Shown piece by piece: positions 16,898 to 24,390 of a stretch of 64,000 bases of DNA. Each line of letters opens with the position of its first letter. Positions within the stretch are counted from its first letter, which is position 1. Below the pieces are notes generated by a model that saw nothing but the letters and a program-made list of their open reading frames with translations, did no database searches and was not told the origin of the DNA. Position numbers and translations under genes: made by a program. Location of the stretch: assembly GCF_040729435.1 (NCBI RefSeq), contig NZ_CP160398.1, positions 3,906,001 to 3,970,000 on the forward strand, given 5' to 3'. This stretch comes from Pseudomonas sp. HOU2 (lineage in GTDB: Bacteria > Pseudomonadota > Gammaproteobacteria > Pseudomonadales > Pseudomonadaceae).

Positions 16898-17758
16898 TCA
16901 GGCGTTTGGCAATGCCAGGGCCTGGCCCATTTGCACTGGCGAACCGGCGACCAGTGTTTCAGCCCATTTCACCTGATCCGGACCAAACAGCACGATCGCG
17001 GTCGAACCCAGTTTGAAGCGCCCCAGTTCAGCACCTTTTTCCAGATGGATCGGCGCACGGGCGGCTTCGTCGTAGCGGAAGGTTTTCAGCTCGCGCTTCG
17101 GTGGGGTGACCAGACCAGCCCACACGGTTTCAATCGACGCGACGATCATTGCGCCGACCAGCACCACGGCCATTGGCCCGCGCTCGGTGTCGAAAATGCA
17201 CGCTACGCGCTCGTTGCGGGCGAACAGCTCCGGAACGTTCTCAGCGGTGGTCTGGTTGACCGAGAAGATCCGGCCCGGGATATAGACCATTTCGCGCAGG
17301 GTGCCGGCCAGCGGCATGTGCACGCGGTGGTAATCCTTCGGCGACAGGTAAATGGTGGCGAAGTCGCCGCCCATGAACGGCGCGGCATTCGCCGTGTCAC
17401 CGCCCAGCAGTTCCAGCACGCTGAAGCTGTGGCCCTTGGCCTGGAACACGCGACCGTGTTCGATCGGGCCGAGCTGGCTGACTGCACCGTCGGCCGGGCT
17501 GAGAATCGCGCCCGGGGTCTGGTCCAGCGGACGCGCGCCGTCTTTCAGGGCACGGGTGAAGAACGCGTTGAAGTGCTCGTAAGCGGTCAGGTCTTCGACC
17601 AGCGCTTGCGACATGTCCACCTGATAACGCTTGGCGAACCACTGGGTGAAGGCATTCTTGAACCAGCGCACGCGGCACTCGGCGACGCAGCCGGCCAGAC
17701 GCGACAGCAGGTGATGAGGCAGCAGGTACTGGCTGAGGATAAACAGACGCTCTTTCAT
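16898..17758 (-). CDS. psd: Phosphatidylserine decarboxylase proenzyme
   Basis: This encodes 286 residues. The self-cleavage site LGST is present with Ser252, which becomes the pyruvoyl group of the small subunit. SPADGAV and YHRVHMP supply the other conserved catalytic residues. The enzyme converts phosphatidylserine to phosphatidylethanolamine at the inner membrane. The ATG overlaps the stop of rhdA (TAATG), so the two are coupled. Its 3' end is followed at once by a family B repeat. Confidence 0.96.
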   Translation of the reverse strand: MKERLFILSQYLLPHHLLSRLAGCVAECRVRWFKNAFTQWFAKRYQVDMSQALVEDLTAYEHFNAFFTRALKDGARPLDQTPGAILSPADGAVSQLGPIEHGRVFQAKGHSFSVLELLGGDTANAAPFMGGDFATIYLSPKDYHRVHMPLAGTLREMVYIPGRIFSVNQTTAENVPELFARNERVACIFDTERGPMAVVLVGAMIVASIETVWAGLVTPPKRELKTFRYDEAARAPIHLEKGAELGRFKLGSTAIVLFGPDQVKWAETLVAGSPVQMGQALALPNA

Positions 17759-18591
17759 TAGTTGTCCTTAGAACCTTGAATCTCGACAGGCGTATCAGGG
17801 TGGTTGCCCCATTCGCCCCAGGAACCGGCGTAGCCCTTGACCCGCGGATAACCGAGGGACTTGGCCACCAGATAAGTGAAGCCCGACCGGTGATGGGTCT
17901 GGCAGTGGGTAATGATTTCTTTGTCCTTGGTGATCCCGAGGTCTTCGAGGATCTGCGGCATGTCCGTGCGAATCCGCAATTGACGCGCCTTGTCCATGCC
18001 GGCGGTCCATTCGAAGTTCACCGCGCCGGGAATGTGCCCGCCCTTGGCGGCCAGCACTTTCTCACCGGAATATTCCAGCGGCCCGCGTGCGTCCCAGATC
18101 GCCAGATCGGCGGCGCCGAGACGGCTTTGCAGGTATTCGCGAGTGGCGGTCGGTTCCTCGTGCAGGGTCAGCGCCACCGGGCCACCCACCGCTGGAGGAA
18201 TCTGGATCGACATCGGCGAACCTTCCGCCAGCCACGCCGGCAGACCGCCGTCGAGGTAGTGATAATTGTCGTGACCGATCACGTCGAGCAGCCAGATGAA
18301 GCGCCCGGCCCAGCCGCCGCCCTCGTCGTCGTAGACCACGTAGATCGCGTCCGGGCGATGGCCCAGCTCACCGAACAACTCTTCGAGCTTGTCTTTGGGC
18401 GGCATCAGCCCCGGCGCCGGCGGCTGACCGAGCTGGGTGCGTTTCGGGTCGACAAAGCGTGCGCCGGGAAGGTGACCTTCGGCATAACGGGCAGCGCTGG
18501 TCAGATCCACCAGAATCAGTTCAGGGGAATCGAGGCGCGGGAGCAGGTCGCTCGGCTCGATGACGAGCGGCAAGCCAGAGAAGTCAGACAT
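17758..18591 (-). CDS. rhdA: Thiosulfate sulfurtransferase (rhodanese)
   Basis: This encodes 277 residues starting at MSDFSGLPL, with GGAGA before the ATG. Two rhodanese domains are present; the second carries the catalytic loop CQTHHRS with Cys230. This loop and residue number are the same as in Azotobacter/Pseudomonas RhdA, as I recall them. It transfers sulfane sulfur from thiosulfate to cyanide or other thiophilic acceptors in the cytoplasm. It is the upstream partner of psd in a two-gene unit; no shared pathway is obvious. Confidence 0.92.
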   Translation of the reverse strand: MSDFSGLPLVIEPSDLLPRLDSPELILVDLTSAARYAEGHLPGARFVDPKRTQLGQPPAPGLMPPKDKLEELFGELGHRPDAIYVVYDDEGGGWAGRFIWLLDVIGHDNYHYLDGGLPAWLAEGSPMSIQIPPAVGGPVALTLHEEPTATREYLQSRLGAADLAIWDARGPLEYSGEKVLAAKGGHIPGAVNFEWTAGMDKARQLRIRTDMPQILEDLGITKDKEIITHCQTHHRSGFTYLVAKSLGYPRVKGYAGSWGEWGNHPDTPVEIQGSKDN

Positions 18592-18634
18592 GTGAGGTCT
18601 CCAGAGCACAAAGGGGGGGGATTGTAGCGCAGCC

Positions 18635-20173
18635 TCATCGGCCACGGCTGCTAAAGCTGTGCAGGGCCTTTTCGATGCACTGCGCGGTTTTGCCGAACGC
18701 CTGCACGGTGATGTCGGCGAACGGCCCGCCGCCCTGGTCGGCCACGACGATCATGATCACCCGACCGTTATTGACCAGCGAGCGCAGGAACAGATGCTCG
18801 CCCCGGAACAGCGAACGCAGGCCCGGCGGCAACAATGCGGAAAATTGTGCGTTGTTCTCGGGGTTGATCCGCACCTGTGCCTGTTGTGCGAGCAGGCGCT
18901 GCAAGACTTTGCTCTGACTGACGACGAAGTTCAGCGCGGCGGCTTCCTTCGGCAGGCCGAAGGTCTGGTGCACGCGCAGATTCGATTGCGTGCGGTCGGC
19001 CATCAGAAGCATCACCCGACGCATGCCGCTGGCGATCAGCGCATCACGGGCCGCGACGGTCAGGCTCATGGCATTGGTGAAGCGGCTCGGTTCGGCCAGC
19101 AGTTCGGCGCATTGCCGGCGCCATTGAGTCAGGTCCTCGGCATTCGGCGCCGCCGCCGGCAGCATCCCGGCCGGCAAGCGATGGGTGCCCCACGGCCATA
19201 ATAATGAAACGGCCGGGTGCCACAGATCGGGCATGGCATGCTGGCGCGCACTGTTGGCGGCTTGCTGGTGCAACTGCTGCTGCACTTCGTCCATCGAGAT
19301 TTGCAGATAAAGGCTGGTCAGGTACTGCCAGCGCTCGCTGTGCGGACTGTCCCAGGCCTGTTGTGCTGACAGTGCCAGGCCGTTGGCCAGCAACACGGTG
19401 TTGGCTGGCTGGTTGAGCCAGCGGCGCAGGGTCGGATCGTCGTCGAGGCGATTCTGCTGGCGCAGCGGATGTTCACTGTCGCGGGCGATGCGCAGTACTT
19501 TCACCAGTTCGCGCTGTTCGCTGAGCAGCAGCTTATAGCCTTGCTGCACCCAGATCGGCAGGTGCCAGACCTGCACCAGCGCCTCGGCGATCCTCAGCAG
19601 GCGTACGCCAAACAGTTGCTTCTCGACCGTGCGCGCCGATTCGCCCTTGTGGATAACCCGCAGCTCCCACTCTTCGAGCAATTCGGGAAACGTCAGCGCC
19701 AGCGGCCACAGCGGCGAGAGAAACAGCAGGCTGCCCCAGTGAATGTCCTGCCACAGCCGCGCCAGGCGACTGGCGAAAAAACCGTTGGCCTGTTGCGTCG
19801 CGTGCTGGCTGATCATTTGCAGTTGGCGCAGCGCCTTGGGGATCTGCATCTGCGGTTCGACGGGCAGACGCGCGAGCAATTCTTCAGTCCGTGCCAGGCC
19901 CAGACGGTTGATCGCGACTTCAAGGTTTTCTGCCGGCGCGGTCATCGTGCCGAGGGTGTGACGATTGGCCTCACGGATGATGCTCAAGGCCAGCGCCGGG
20001 CTGTCCTGCATCAGGTCGGCGATGTCGCGCAGCGAGCTGCGGTTGTCACGGATGGCCCGGCACACCTTGTCGTGCGCCTCTTGCGGCACGGGCAGGCGCA
20101 CGCCATCGAGCAGTTTGACCCAGCCCTCGAGCGTAGTCGGTTTTGCGTGTGGGACGTTCGTTTCATTAGCCAT
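18635..20173 (-). CDS. HDOD-domain protein
   Basis: This encodes 512 residues. The N-terminal region (about 20-220, VPQEAHDKVCRAIRDNRSSLRDIADLMQDSPAL and the next helices) is an HDOD domain, an HD-like helical fold lacking the metal-binding HD pair and linked to signalling. The C-terminal half (about 360-505, FTNAMSLTVAARDALIASGMRRVMLLMADR onward) has a GAF-like pattern. No catalytic motif is evident. HDOD proteins often act in c-di-GMP or stress signalling; here the neighbours (FimW-like, motAB) make a surface or motility link plausible but unproven. Confidence 0.82.
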   Translation of the reverse strand: MANETNVPHAKPTTLEGWVKLLDGVRLPVPQEAHDKVCRAIRDNRSSLRDIADLMQDSPALALSIIREANRHTLGTMTAPAENLEVAINRLGLARTEELLARLPVEPQMQIPKALRQLQMISQHATQQANGFFASRLARLWQDIHWGSLLFLSPLWPLALTFPELLEEWELRVIHKGESARTVEKQLFGVRLLRIAEALVQVWHLPIWVQQGYKLLLSEQRELVKVLRIARDSEHPLRQQNRLDDDPTLRRWLNQPANTVLLANGLALSAQQAWDSPHSERWQYLTSLYLQISMDEVQQQLHQQAANSARQHAMPDLWHPAVSLLWPWGTHRLPAGMLPAAAPNAEDLTQWRRQCAELLAEPSRFTNAMSLTVAARDALIASGMRRVMLLMADRTQSNLRVHQTFGLPKEAAALNFVVSQSKVLQRLLAQQAQVRINPENNAQFSALLPPGLRSLFRGEHLFLRSLVNNGRVIMIVVADQGGGPFADITVQAFGKTAQCIEKALHSFSSRGR

Positions 20174-20244
20174 GTCTGGACGAGATCTTCACTGACTGTA
20201 GACGCGCCCGGCATGGGCTAAATTGGCTTTTCGCCTGAACTGGC

Positions 20245-20271
20245 TATAGTCTGGCGCAGTTTTGCCGATAA
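20245..20271 (+). promoter_or_regulatory. Candidate sigma-28 (FliA) promoter of motAB
   Basis: TATAGTCT (20245-20252), an 11-bp gap, then GCCGATAA (20264-20271). The -10 element is a perfect match to the flagellar sigma-28 consensus, and the -35 matches TAAAGTTT at 6 of 8 positions. It lies 68 bp upstream of motA, as expected for a late-class flagellar operon. Confidence 0.82.
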
Positions 20272-20339
20272 GTAGAAGAAGAGATTTTTTAACTTCCGAA
20301 TATGACCTTGAACCCGACTTAAATAAGTACTTTCTACCT

Positions 20340-21191
20340 ATGGCTAAAATTATCGGCATCATCGTCGTATTCGCGAGCGTGCTCGGCGGATACGTGCTCT
20401 CCCACGGCAAAATTGCCGCCCTGATCCAGCCCTTCGAGGTGATGATCATCGGTGGTGCGGCCCTCGGTGCATTCCTGCAGGCCAACCCCGGTTACATGAC
20501 GATGCACGTGCTCAAGAAATCCCTGAGCATGTTCAGTTCGCGCTTCAGCCACACGTTCTATCTGGAAGTGCTCGGCCTGATCTACGAGATCCTTAACAAG
20601 AGCCGCCGCGAAGGCATGATGGCCATCGAAGGCGACATCGAAGACGCTGCCGCGAGCCCGATTTTCGCCAAGTATCCGGCGGTACTCAAAGACGAGCGCA
20701 TGACCGCGTTCATCTGCGATTACCTGCGCATCATGTCCTCCGGCAACATGGCTCCGCATGAGCTGGAAGGCCTGTTCGACATGGAACTCTACAGCCTCAA
20801 GGAAGACCTCGAGCACCCGTCCCATGCGGTGAACGGCATCGCCGACGCCATGCCCGGTTTCGGTATCGTCGCGGCGGTACTGGGTATCGTGGTGACCATG
20901 GCATCGCTGGGTGAAGGCGATCAGAAATCCATCGGTCTGCACGTGGGTGCGGCACTGGTCGGTACCTTCTTCGGTATTCTCGCGGCCTACGGTTTCTTCG
21001 GGCCGCTGGCACATTCCCTGGCCCACGATGCCAAGGAAGAACTGAACGTCTACGAAGCCATCAAGGCCTCGCTGGTGGCTTCGGCTTCCGGCATGCCTCC
21101 ATCGCTGGCGGTGGAATTCGGGCGCAAGGTGCTGTACCCGGCGCACCGTCCAAGCTTTGCCGAGCTGGAACAAGCCGTTCGCGGTCGCTAA
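20340..21191 (+). CDS. motA: Flagellar motor stator protein MotA
   Basis: This encodes 283 residues starting MAKIIGIIVVF. It has four membrane helices (two near the N-terminus, two around 170-225, including AMPGFGIVAAVLGIVVTMASLGEG) and a large cytoplasmic loop containing the charged rotor-contact region. With MotB it forms the ion-conducting stator that drives flagellar rotation. Fluorescent pseudomonads usually have a second stator, MotCD, elsewhere. This copy is the MotAB set by its place near rsgA and orn. No strong Shine-Dalgarno is visible; motB follows after 3 bp. Confidence 0.95.
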   Translation: MAKIIGIIVVFASVLGGYVLSHGKIAALIQPFEVMIIGGAALGAFLQANPGYMTMHVLKKSLSMFSSRFSHTFYLEVLGLIYEILNKSRREGMMAIEGDIEDAAASPIFAKYPAVLKDERMTAFICDYLRIMSSGNMAPHELEGLFDMELYSLKEDLEHPSHAVNGIADAMPGFGIVAAVLGIVVTMASLGEGDQKSIGLHVGAALVGTFFGILAAYGFFGPLAHSLAHDAKEELNVYEAIKASLVASASGMPPSLAVEFGRKVLYPAHRPSFAELEQAVRGR

Positions 21192-21194
21192 GCC

Positions 21195-22271
21195 ATGGAA
21201 AATAATCAGCCGATAATCATCAAGCGCGTCAAGCGCATAGCCGGTGGGCATCACGGCGGGGCGTGGAAAATCGCCTTCGCCGACTTCGCCACGGCGATGA
21301 TGGCGTTCTTCCTGGTGTTGTGGCTGCTGTCCACTGCAACGCCTGAGCAGAAGATCGCTATCGCCGGTTACTTCAAGGATCCGGTCGGCTTCTCCGAAAG
21401 CGGTACGCCGTACATCATCGATCTGGGCGGCACACCGACCCTGGCACCGGAAAATACCCTCAACCCTGAGGTGAAATCCCAGCCGCAACCGGACAAGGTC
21501 ACGGTCGACACCGAACAGGTCGAAGGCATGGCCGAGCAGGTCGAGAAAGAACGCCTGGAGCTGTTGCTGCAAGAACTGCAGAACAAGGTCGACGAGAACC
21601 CGCAGCTGCAGAAGTTCAAGGATCAGATCCTGTTCGAGATCACCCCGAACGGCTTGCGCATCCAGATCATGGACGCCGAAAACCGGCCGATGTTCGACTC
21701 CGGTTCCGCACGTCTGAAACCGTACTTCGAAGACATCCTGCTGGCCATGGCCGACACCATCAAAGCGGTGCCGAACAAGATCAGCATCAGCGGCCATACC
21801 GACGCCAAGCCGTACACCGGCACCGGCGATTTCGGCAACTGGGAGCTCTCGGCCAACCGTGCCAACGCCGCGCGGCGTGCGCTGGTGGCGGGCAGCTATC
21901 CCGATGGGCAAGTGGCGCGGGTGGTGGGTTATGCCTCGTCGGCACTGTTCGACAAGGAAAACCCTTTCAACCCGGTCAACCGCCGCATCGACATCGTGGT
22001 CCTGACCAAAAAGGCCCAGGCCGCCATCGAAGGCTCGCAAGGTGCCGATGCGGCCAAGCCTGCCGCCGAAGGTCAGAACGGCGCCGCTCCGGCGACGCCG
22101 GTCGATCCGAACGCGCTGCCGGCGGATCAGCAACCGGTGCCGGCCCATGAGTTGCGCGAACGTTTGAACCTGTTCGACGACGCCGCACCGAAACCGGCCG
22201 CGCCGGGGGCTGCGGCGCCAGCGCCAACAGCTCCGCCCGCCGCTGCACCGGCCCCCGCGCCGAAGCAGTGA
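21195..22271 (+). CDS. motB: Flagellar motor stator protein MotB
   Basis: This encodes 358 residues. The single helix AFADFATAMMAFFLVLWLL carries the proton-binding Asp30. A plug and linker region follows, then an OmpA-like peptidoglycan-binding domain (about 165-275, with ISGHTDAKPYTGTG and VNRRIDIVVL). It anchors the stator to peptidoglycan. The last 80 or so residues form a low-complexity alanine/proline tail, longer than in E. coli. A strong terminator follows directly. Confidence 0.95.
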   Translation: MENNQPIIIKRVKRIAGGHHGGAWKIAFADFATAMMAFFLVLWLLSTATPEQKIAIAGYFKDPVGFSESGTPYIIDLGGTPTLAPENTLNPEVKSQPQPDKVTVDTEQVEGMAEQVEKERLELLLQELQNKVDENPQLQKFKDQILFEITPNGLRIQIMDAENRPMFDSGSARLKPYFEDILLAMADTIKAVPNKISISGHTDAKPYTGTGDFGNWELSANRANAARRALVAGSYPDGQVARVVGYASSALFDKENPFNPVNRRIDIVVLTKKAQAAIEGSQGADAAKPAAEGQNGAAPATPVDPNALPADQQPVPAHELRERLNLFDDAAPKPAAPGAAAPAPTAPPAAAPAPAPKQ

Positions 22272-22276
22272 CCAAC

Positions 22277-22306
22277 AAAAAAGCCGACGGTGATGTCGGC
22301 TTTTTT
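22277..22306. terminator. Bidirectional rho-independent terminator between motB and the TIR-caspase cassette
   Basis: The stem AAAAAAGCCGAC / GTCGGCTTTTTT has a 6-base loop, so it ends with a T-run on both strands. It can serve motB on the plus strand and the convergent TIR gene on the minus strand. Confidence 0.9.
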
Positions 22307-22323
22307 GTGGCTGTCGATTGGCC

Positions 22324-22809
22324 TCAGAAACCGCGCCGAATCCGGTTTTTCAGTTGTTCGTGGAAAAGATCGGCGTTGCGCTTATAGGTACCGCTGAAGG
22401 ATTCGTTACTCGAATCCAGCGCTATCGAGCGCTTGCTCGAGACCTCTTCGCGATAGGCATCGATGAAGAAATTCAGATCACTGGCCGTGCTCAATTTCGG
22501 CCACTTGTCCAGATACTCCGGCAGCTTTGCCGGCCCGGTGCGGAACGAGCAGATCCGTCGGTTGCTGATGGTCGCTTCGCCGATTTCGAACGGCACCCAC
22601 CACGACAACGCGGTTTTCTCCGAAACCACCGCGAGCAGGTGCGTGCATTCGGTGATGTTGCGGGTGATCACCCCGGTGATGTCGTCGGTGGTCTGCGATT
22701 CCGGGTCGAGCACATCGAGGTAAGTCTTGATGTTGGCCTGCATCAATTGGGCATTGATCGCCATGGCTTGCGGGCGATCTATATGGCGGTAGCTGATGAA
22801 TACGGGCAT
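22324..22809 (-). CDS. TIR-domain protein, second TIR of the cassette
   Basis: This encodes 161 residues. It opens with the TIR box 1 pattern MPVFISYRHIDRPQA, followed by TYLDVLD and a BB-loop-like region. VVSEKTALSWWVPFEIGEA holds the expected catalytic Glu (about Glu75) of NAD-processing TIR domains. The C-terminal 55 residues are helical and charged. TIR domains of this kind cleave NAD+ or make cyclic ADP-ribose signals. The ATG overlaps the TGA of the caspase gene (TGATG), so it is the last gene of a three-gene unit. It is only distantly similar by eye to the first TIR protein. Confidence 0.8.
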   Translation of the reverse strand: MPVFISYRHIDRPQAMAINAQLMQANIKTYLDVLDPESQTTDDITGVITRNITECTHLLAVVSEKTALSWWVPFEIGEATISNRRICSFRTGPAKLPEYLDKWPKLSTASDLNFFIDAYREEVSSKRSIALDSSNESFSGTYKRNADLFHEQLKNRIRRGF

Positions 22810-23768
22810 CAGAAGTGTCCTTTGAGGGCGAGTTCACGGTAATAGGCGCCGAGCGCCGTAAGGCGGCAGCCAGTGGAATGAATGGCTGCGTAATACATGT
22901 GTTCGGCATCGACCGGTTCGATCAGGCTGTGGCGATTGCACTTTTGCAGCTGGGCGAAGACCTCGCCGTGTTCCGGGTCGAACGTCGCTTCGGTGGGTTC
23001 GTAGCTGGGGGCGAGGCGGAACGTCGATTCGGCTTCGGCGAACCATTCCGGCAGTTTGCGCAGGATCTCCTTGGGGATCAGCGGCGAAACTTCGCGCAGG
23101 GAGATGAACTGCGAGACGTTGGTCTTGAACACCGGGCGCTGCTCCCAGGCGTCGAGCGCATTGTCGACGAAGGAATACAGGCTGCCCGGAGTGATCTTGC
23201 CGAGAATGTTCGCCGCACCGCCGTGCAGGGCCTGCAACAGCAAACCGGTGAACACGCCGTGGTGCGCACCTTCCAGGGCCGGCTCTTCCTTTTTGCAAGC
23301 GGTCAGGATGGTCATGCCTTCGCCGACCACGCTGCTTTCGCTGCGCAAGGCGCGCACTTCGCCGGCCGCGCCGCTCTGGCAGCAGTCGAGGATGATCACT
23401 TTGTTTTTGATTTTCGTGGCTTTGGCGGCCCAGTTGAGGATGTCGCTGATGCGGATGCCGTCCTTGGCGCTGCGATAGTCCTGCGGCAGGAGCATGCCTT
23501 CATCGTTGTCGCTGTCGAAGCCGCCGTGCCCGGCGAAGTACAGCAGCGCGACGTTGCAGTCGCCGGAGAACAGCTCGCGGATCTGGTCTTCGAGCTTGCC
23601 TCGGCCGAGGTCCTCCTCAGCCGAGGTCAGCACCAAGTTCTTGAAGTTGGGATCACCGTTGGCGTCGGTCTTCAACACGGACGCCATGGCCATGGCGTCG
23701 TTGCAGCAACCGCTCAAGGGCGAAACGTGCGCGTAGTGGTTGATGCCGATAAACAGTCCCTTGCGCAT
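22809..23768 (-). CDS. Caspase-like (C14/metacaspase) protease of a TIR-caspase cassette
   Basis: This encodes 319 residues, starting MRKGLFIGIN. The caspase fold is clear: the first strand KGLFIGINHY, the catalytic His81 in LLYFAGHGG, and the catalytic Cys130 in IILDCCQSG, followed by MTILTACKKEEPA and GVFTGLLLQAL. The last 110 or so residues (from about 205) form a separate helical domain that I cannot assign, ending YYAAIHSTGCRLTALGAYYREL. The gene starts 2 bp after the first TIR stop. Known bacterial TIR-caspase systems (type IV Thoeris) use the TIR product to activate such a protease; that role here is inferred from architecture. Confidence 0.85.
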   Translation of the reverse strand: MRKGLFIGINHYAHVSPLSGCCNDAMAMASVLKTDANGDPNFKNLVLTSAEEDLGRGKLEDQIRELFSGDCNVALLYFAGHGGFDSDNDEGMLLPQDYRSAKDGIRISDILNWAAKATKIKNKVIILDCCQSGAAGEVRALRSESSVVGEGMTILTACKKEEPALEGAHHGVFTGLLLQALHGGAANILGKITPGSLYSFVDNALDAWEQRPVFKTNVSQFISLREVSPLIPKEILRKLPEWFAEAESTFRLAPSYEPTEATFDPEHGEVFAQLQKCNRHSLIEPVDAEHMYYAAIHSTGCRLTALGAYYRELALKGHF

Positions 23769-23770
23769 GG

Positions 23771-24178
23771 TTAAACCGCCGTGTGCTGACGGATCGCACC
23801 GATGATGCTGTTGGTGTTCCACGCGCATTCGGCGTGCGCCGCTTCACGTACTACCGTGGAAATACGCTCGGCACCGAACGGTTTGATCGCGATGATCACT
23901 TTGCCCATGCGCTTGGCGATCTCGATTTCCTTGTTGATCCACTTGCTGTAAGTCGAATACATCCCGGCCATGATCAGCACCGCCGAGCACGGACGGATCT
24001 TGTTTTCGATGGCTTCCTCGAGCTGCTTGTCGGTCTGCGCGCCCATAATCGGGTTGTGCGGCGGCACGGAAAAATTCTTGAAGCTGAAATCTGCCTTGGC
24101 GCCGAGCAGGCGCACCAGATTGTCGTGAGCGTGGGAGTAGTTCCACGAATGGCTGATGAACAAATGGTAGGTCTGCAT
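23771..24178 (-). CDS. ThsB-like TIR protein (MTH538/DUF1863 type), first gene of the cassette
   Basis: This encodes 135 residues from the ATG at 24178, which follows GAGGAA; a longer in-frame reading lacks such a site. YHLFISHSWNYSHAHDNLVRLL is the start typical of DUF1863/MTH538 TIR-like proteins, the group that includes the Thoeris sensor ThsB. SKWINKEIEIAKRMGK supplies a candidate catalytic Glu84, followed by the strand KVIIAIKPFG. The family makes ADP-ribose-derived signals from NAD+ upon phage infection. It leads a compact unit with a caspase-like protease and a second TIR, all on the minus strand. Confidence 0.82.
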   Translation of the reverse strand: MQTYHLFISHSWNYSHAHDNLVRLLGAKADFSFKNFSVPPHNPIMGAQTDKQLEEAIENKIRPCSAVLIMAGMYSTYSKWINKEIEIAKRMGKVIIAIKPFGAERISTVVREAAHAECAWNTNSIIGAIRQHTAV

Positions 24179-24218
24179 GGGGTTCCTCGAAGGTCGCGAA
24201 GGTGCGAAGGAACAACCC

Positions 24219-24246
24219 AATCTAGGCATCTGGAAGGCACCCGCAA
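24219..24246 (-). promoter_or_regulatory. Possible promoter of the TIR-caspase cassette
   Basis: On the minus strand: TTGCGG (24246-24241), 16 bp, TAGATT (24224-24219), 40 bp before the first TIR start. Both boxes are imperfect, so this is tentative. The rest of the 212-bp gap to rsgA holds no gene I can support. Confidence 0.35.
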
Positions 24247-24352
24247 GGTCTGCGCGCGGAAAGAGAAATGCCCTGCAAGCAGGCGCGAGCAGGCCTGTCA
24301 GAAAGGTCTGACGTTTAAACGGTCGGGGGATGTGTCAGGCGTGGTCCGACAT

Positions 24353-24381
24353 CCGGCAGCCCTCGGACGAGTGGCTGCCGG
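24353..24381 (-). terminator. Hairpin downstream of rsgA
   Basis: A 9-bp perfect stem (CCGGCAGCC / GGCTGCCGG) with an 11-base loop begins about 10 bases after the rsgA stop on the minus strand. No T-run follows, so it may be a weak or rho-assisted terminator. Confidence 0.4.
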
Positions 24382-24390
24382 TGCAGATGT

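Noticed and set aside
22324..24178. Toxin-antitoxin reading of the TIR-caspase cassette
   Set aside because: No small antitoxin-like gene is present and all three products fit a sensor-effector layout better.
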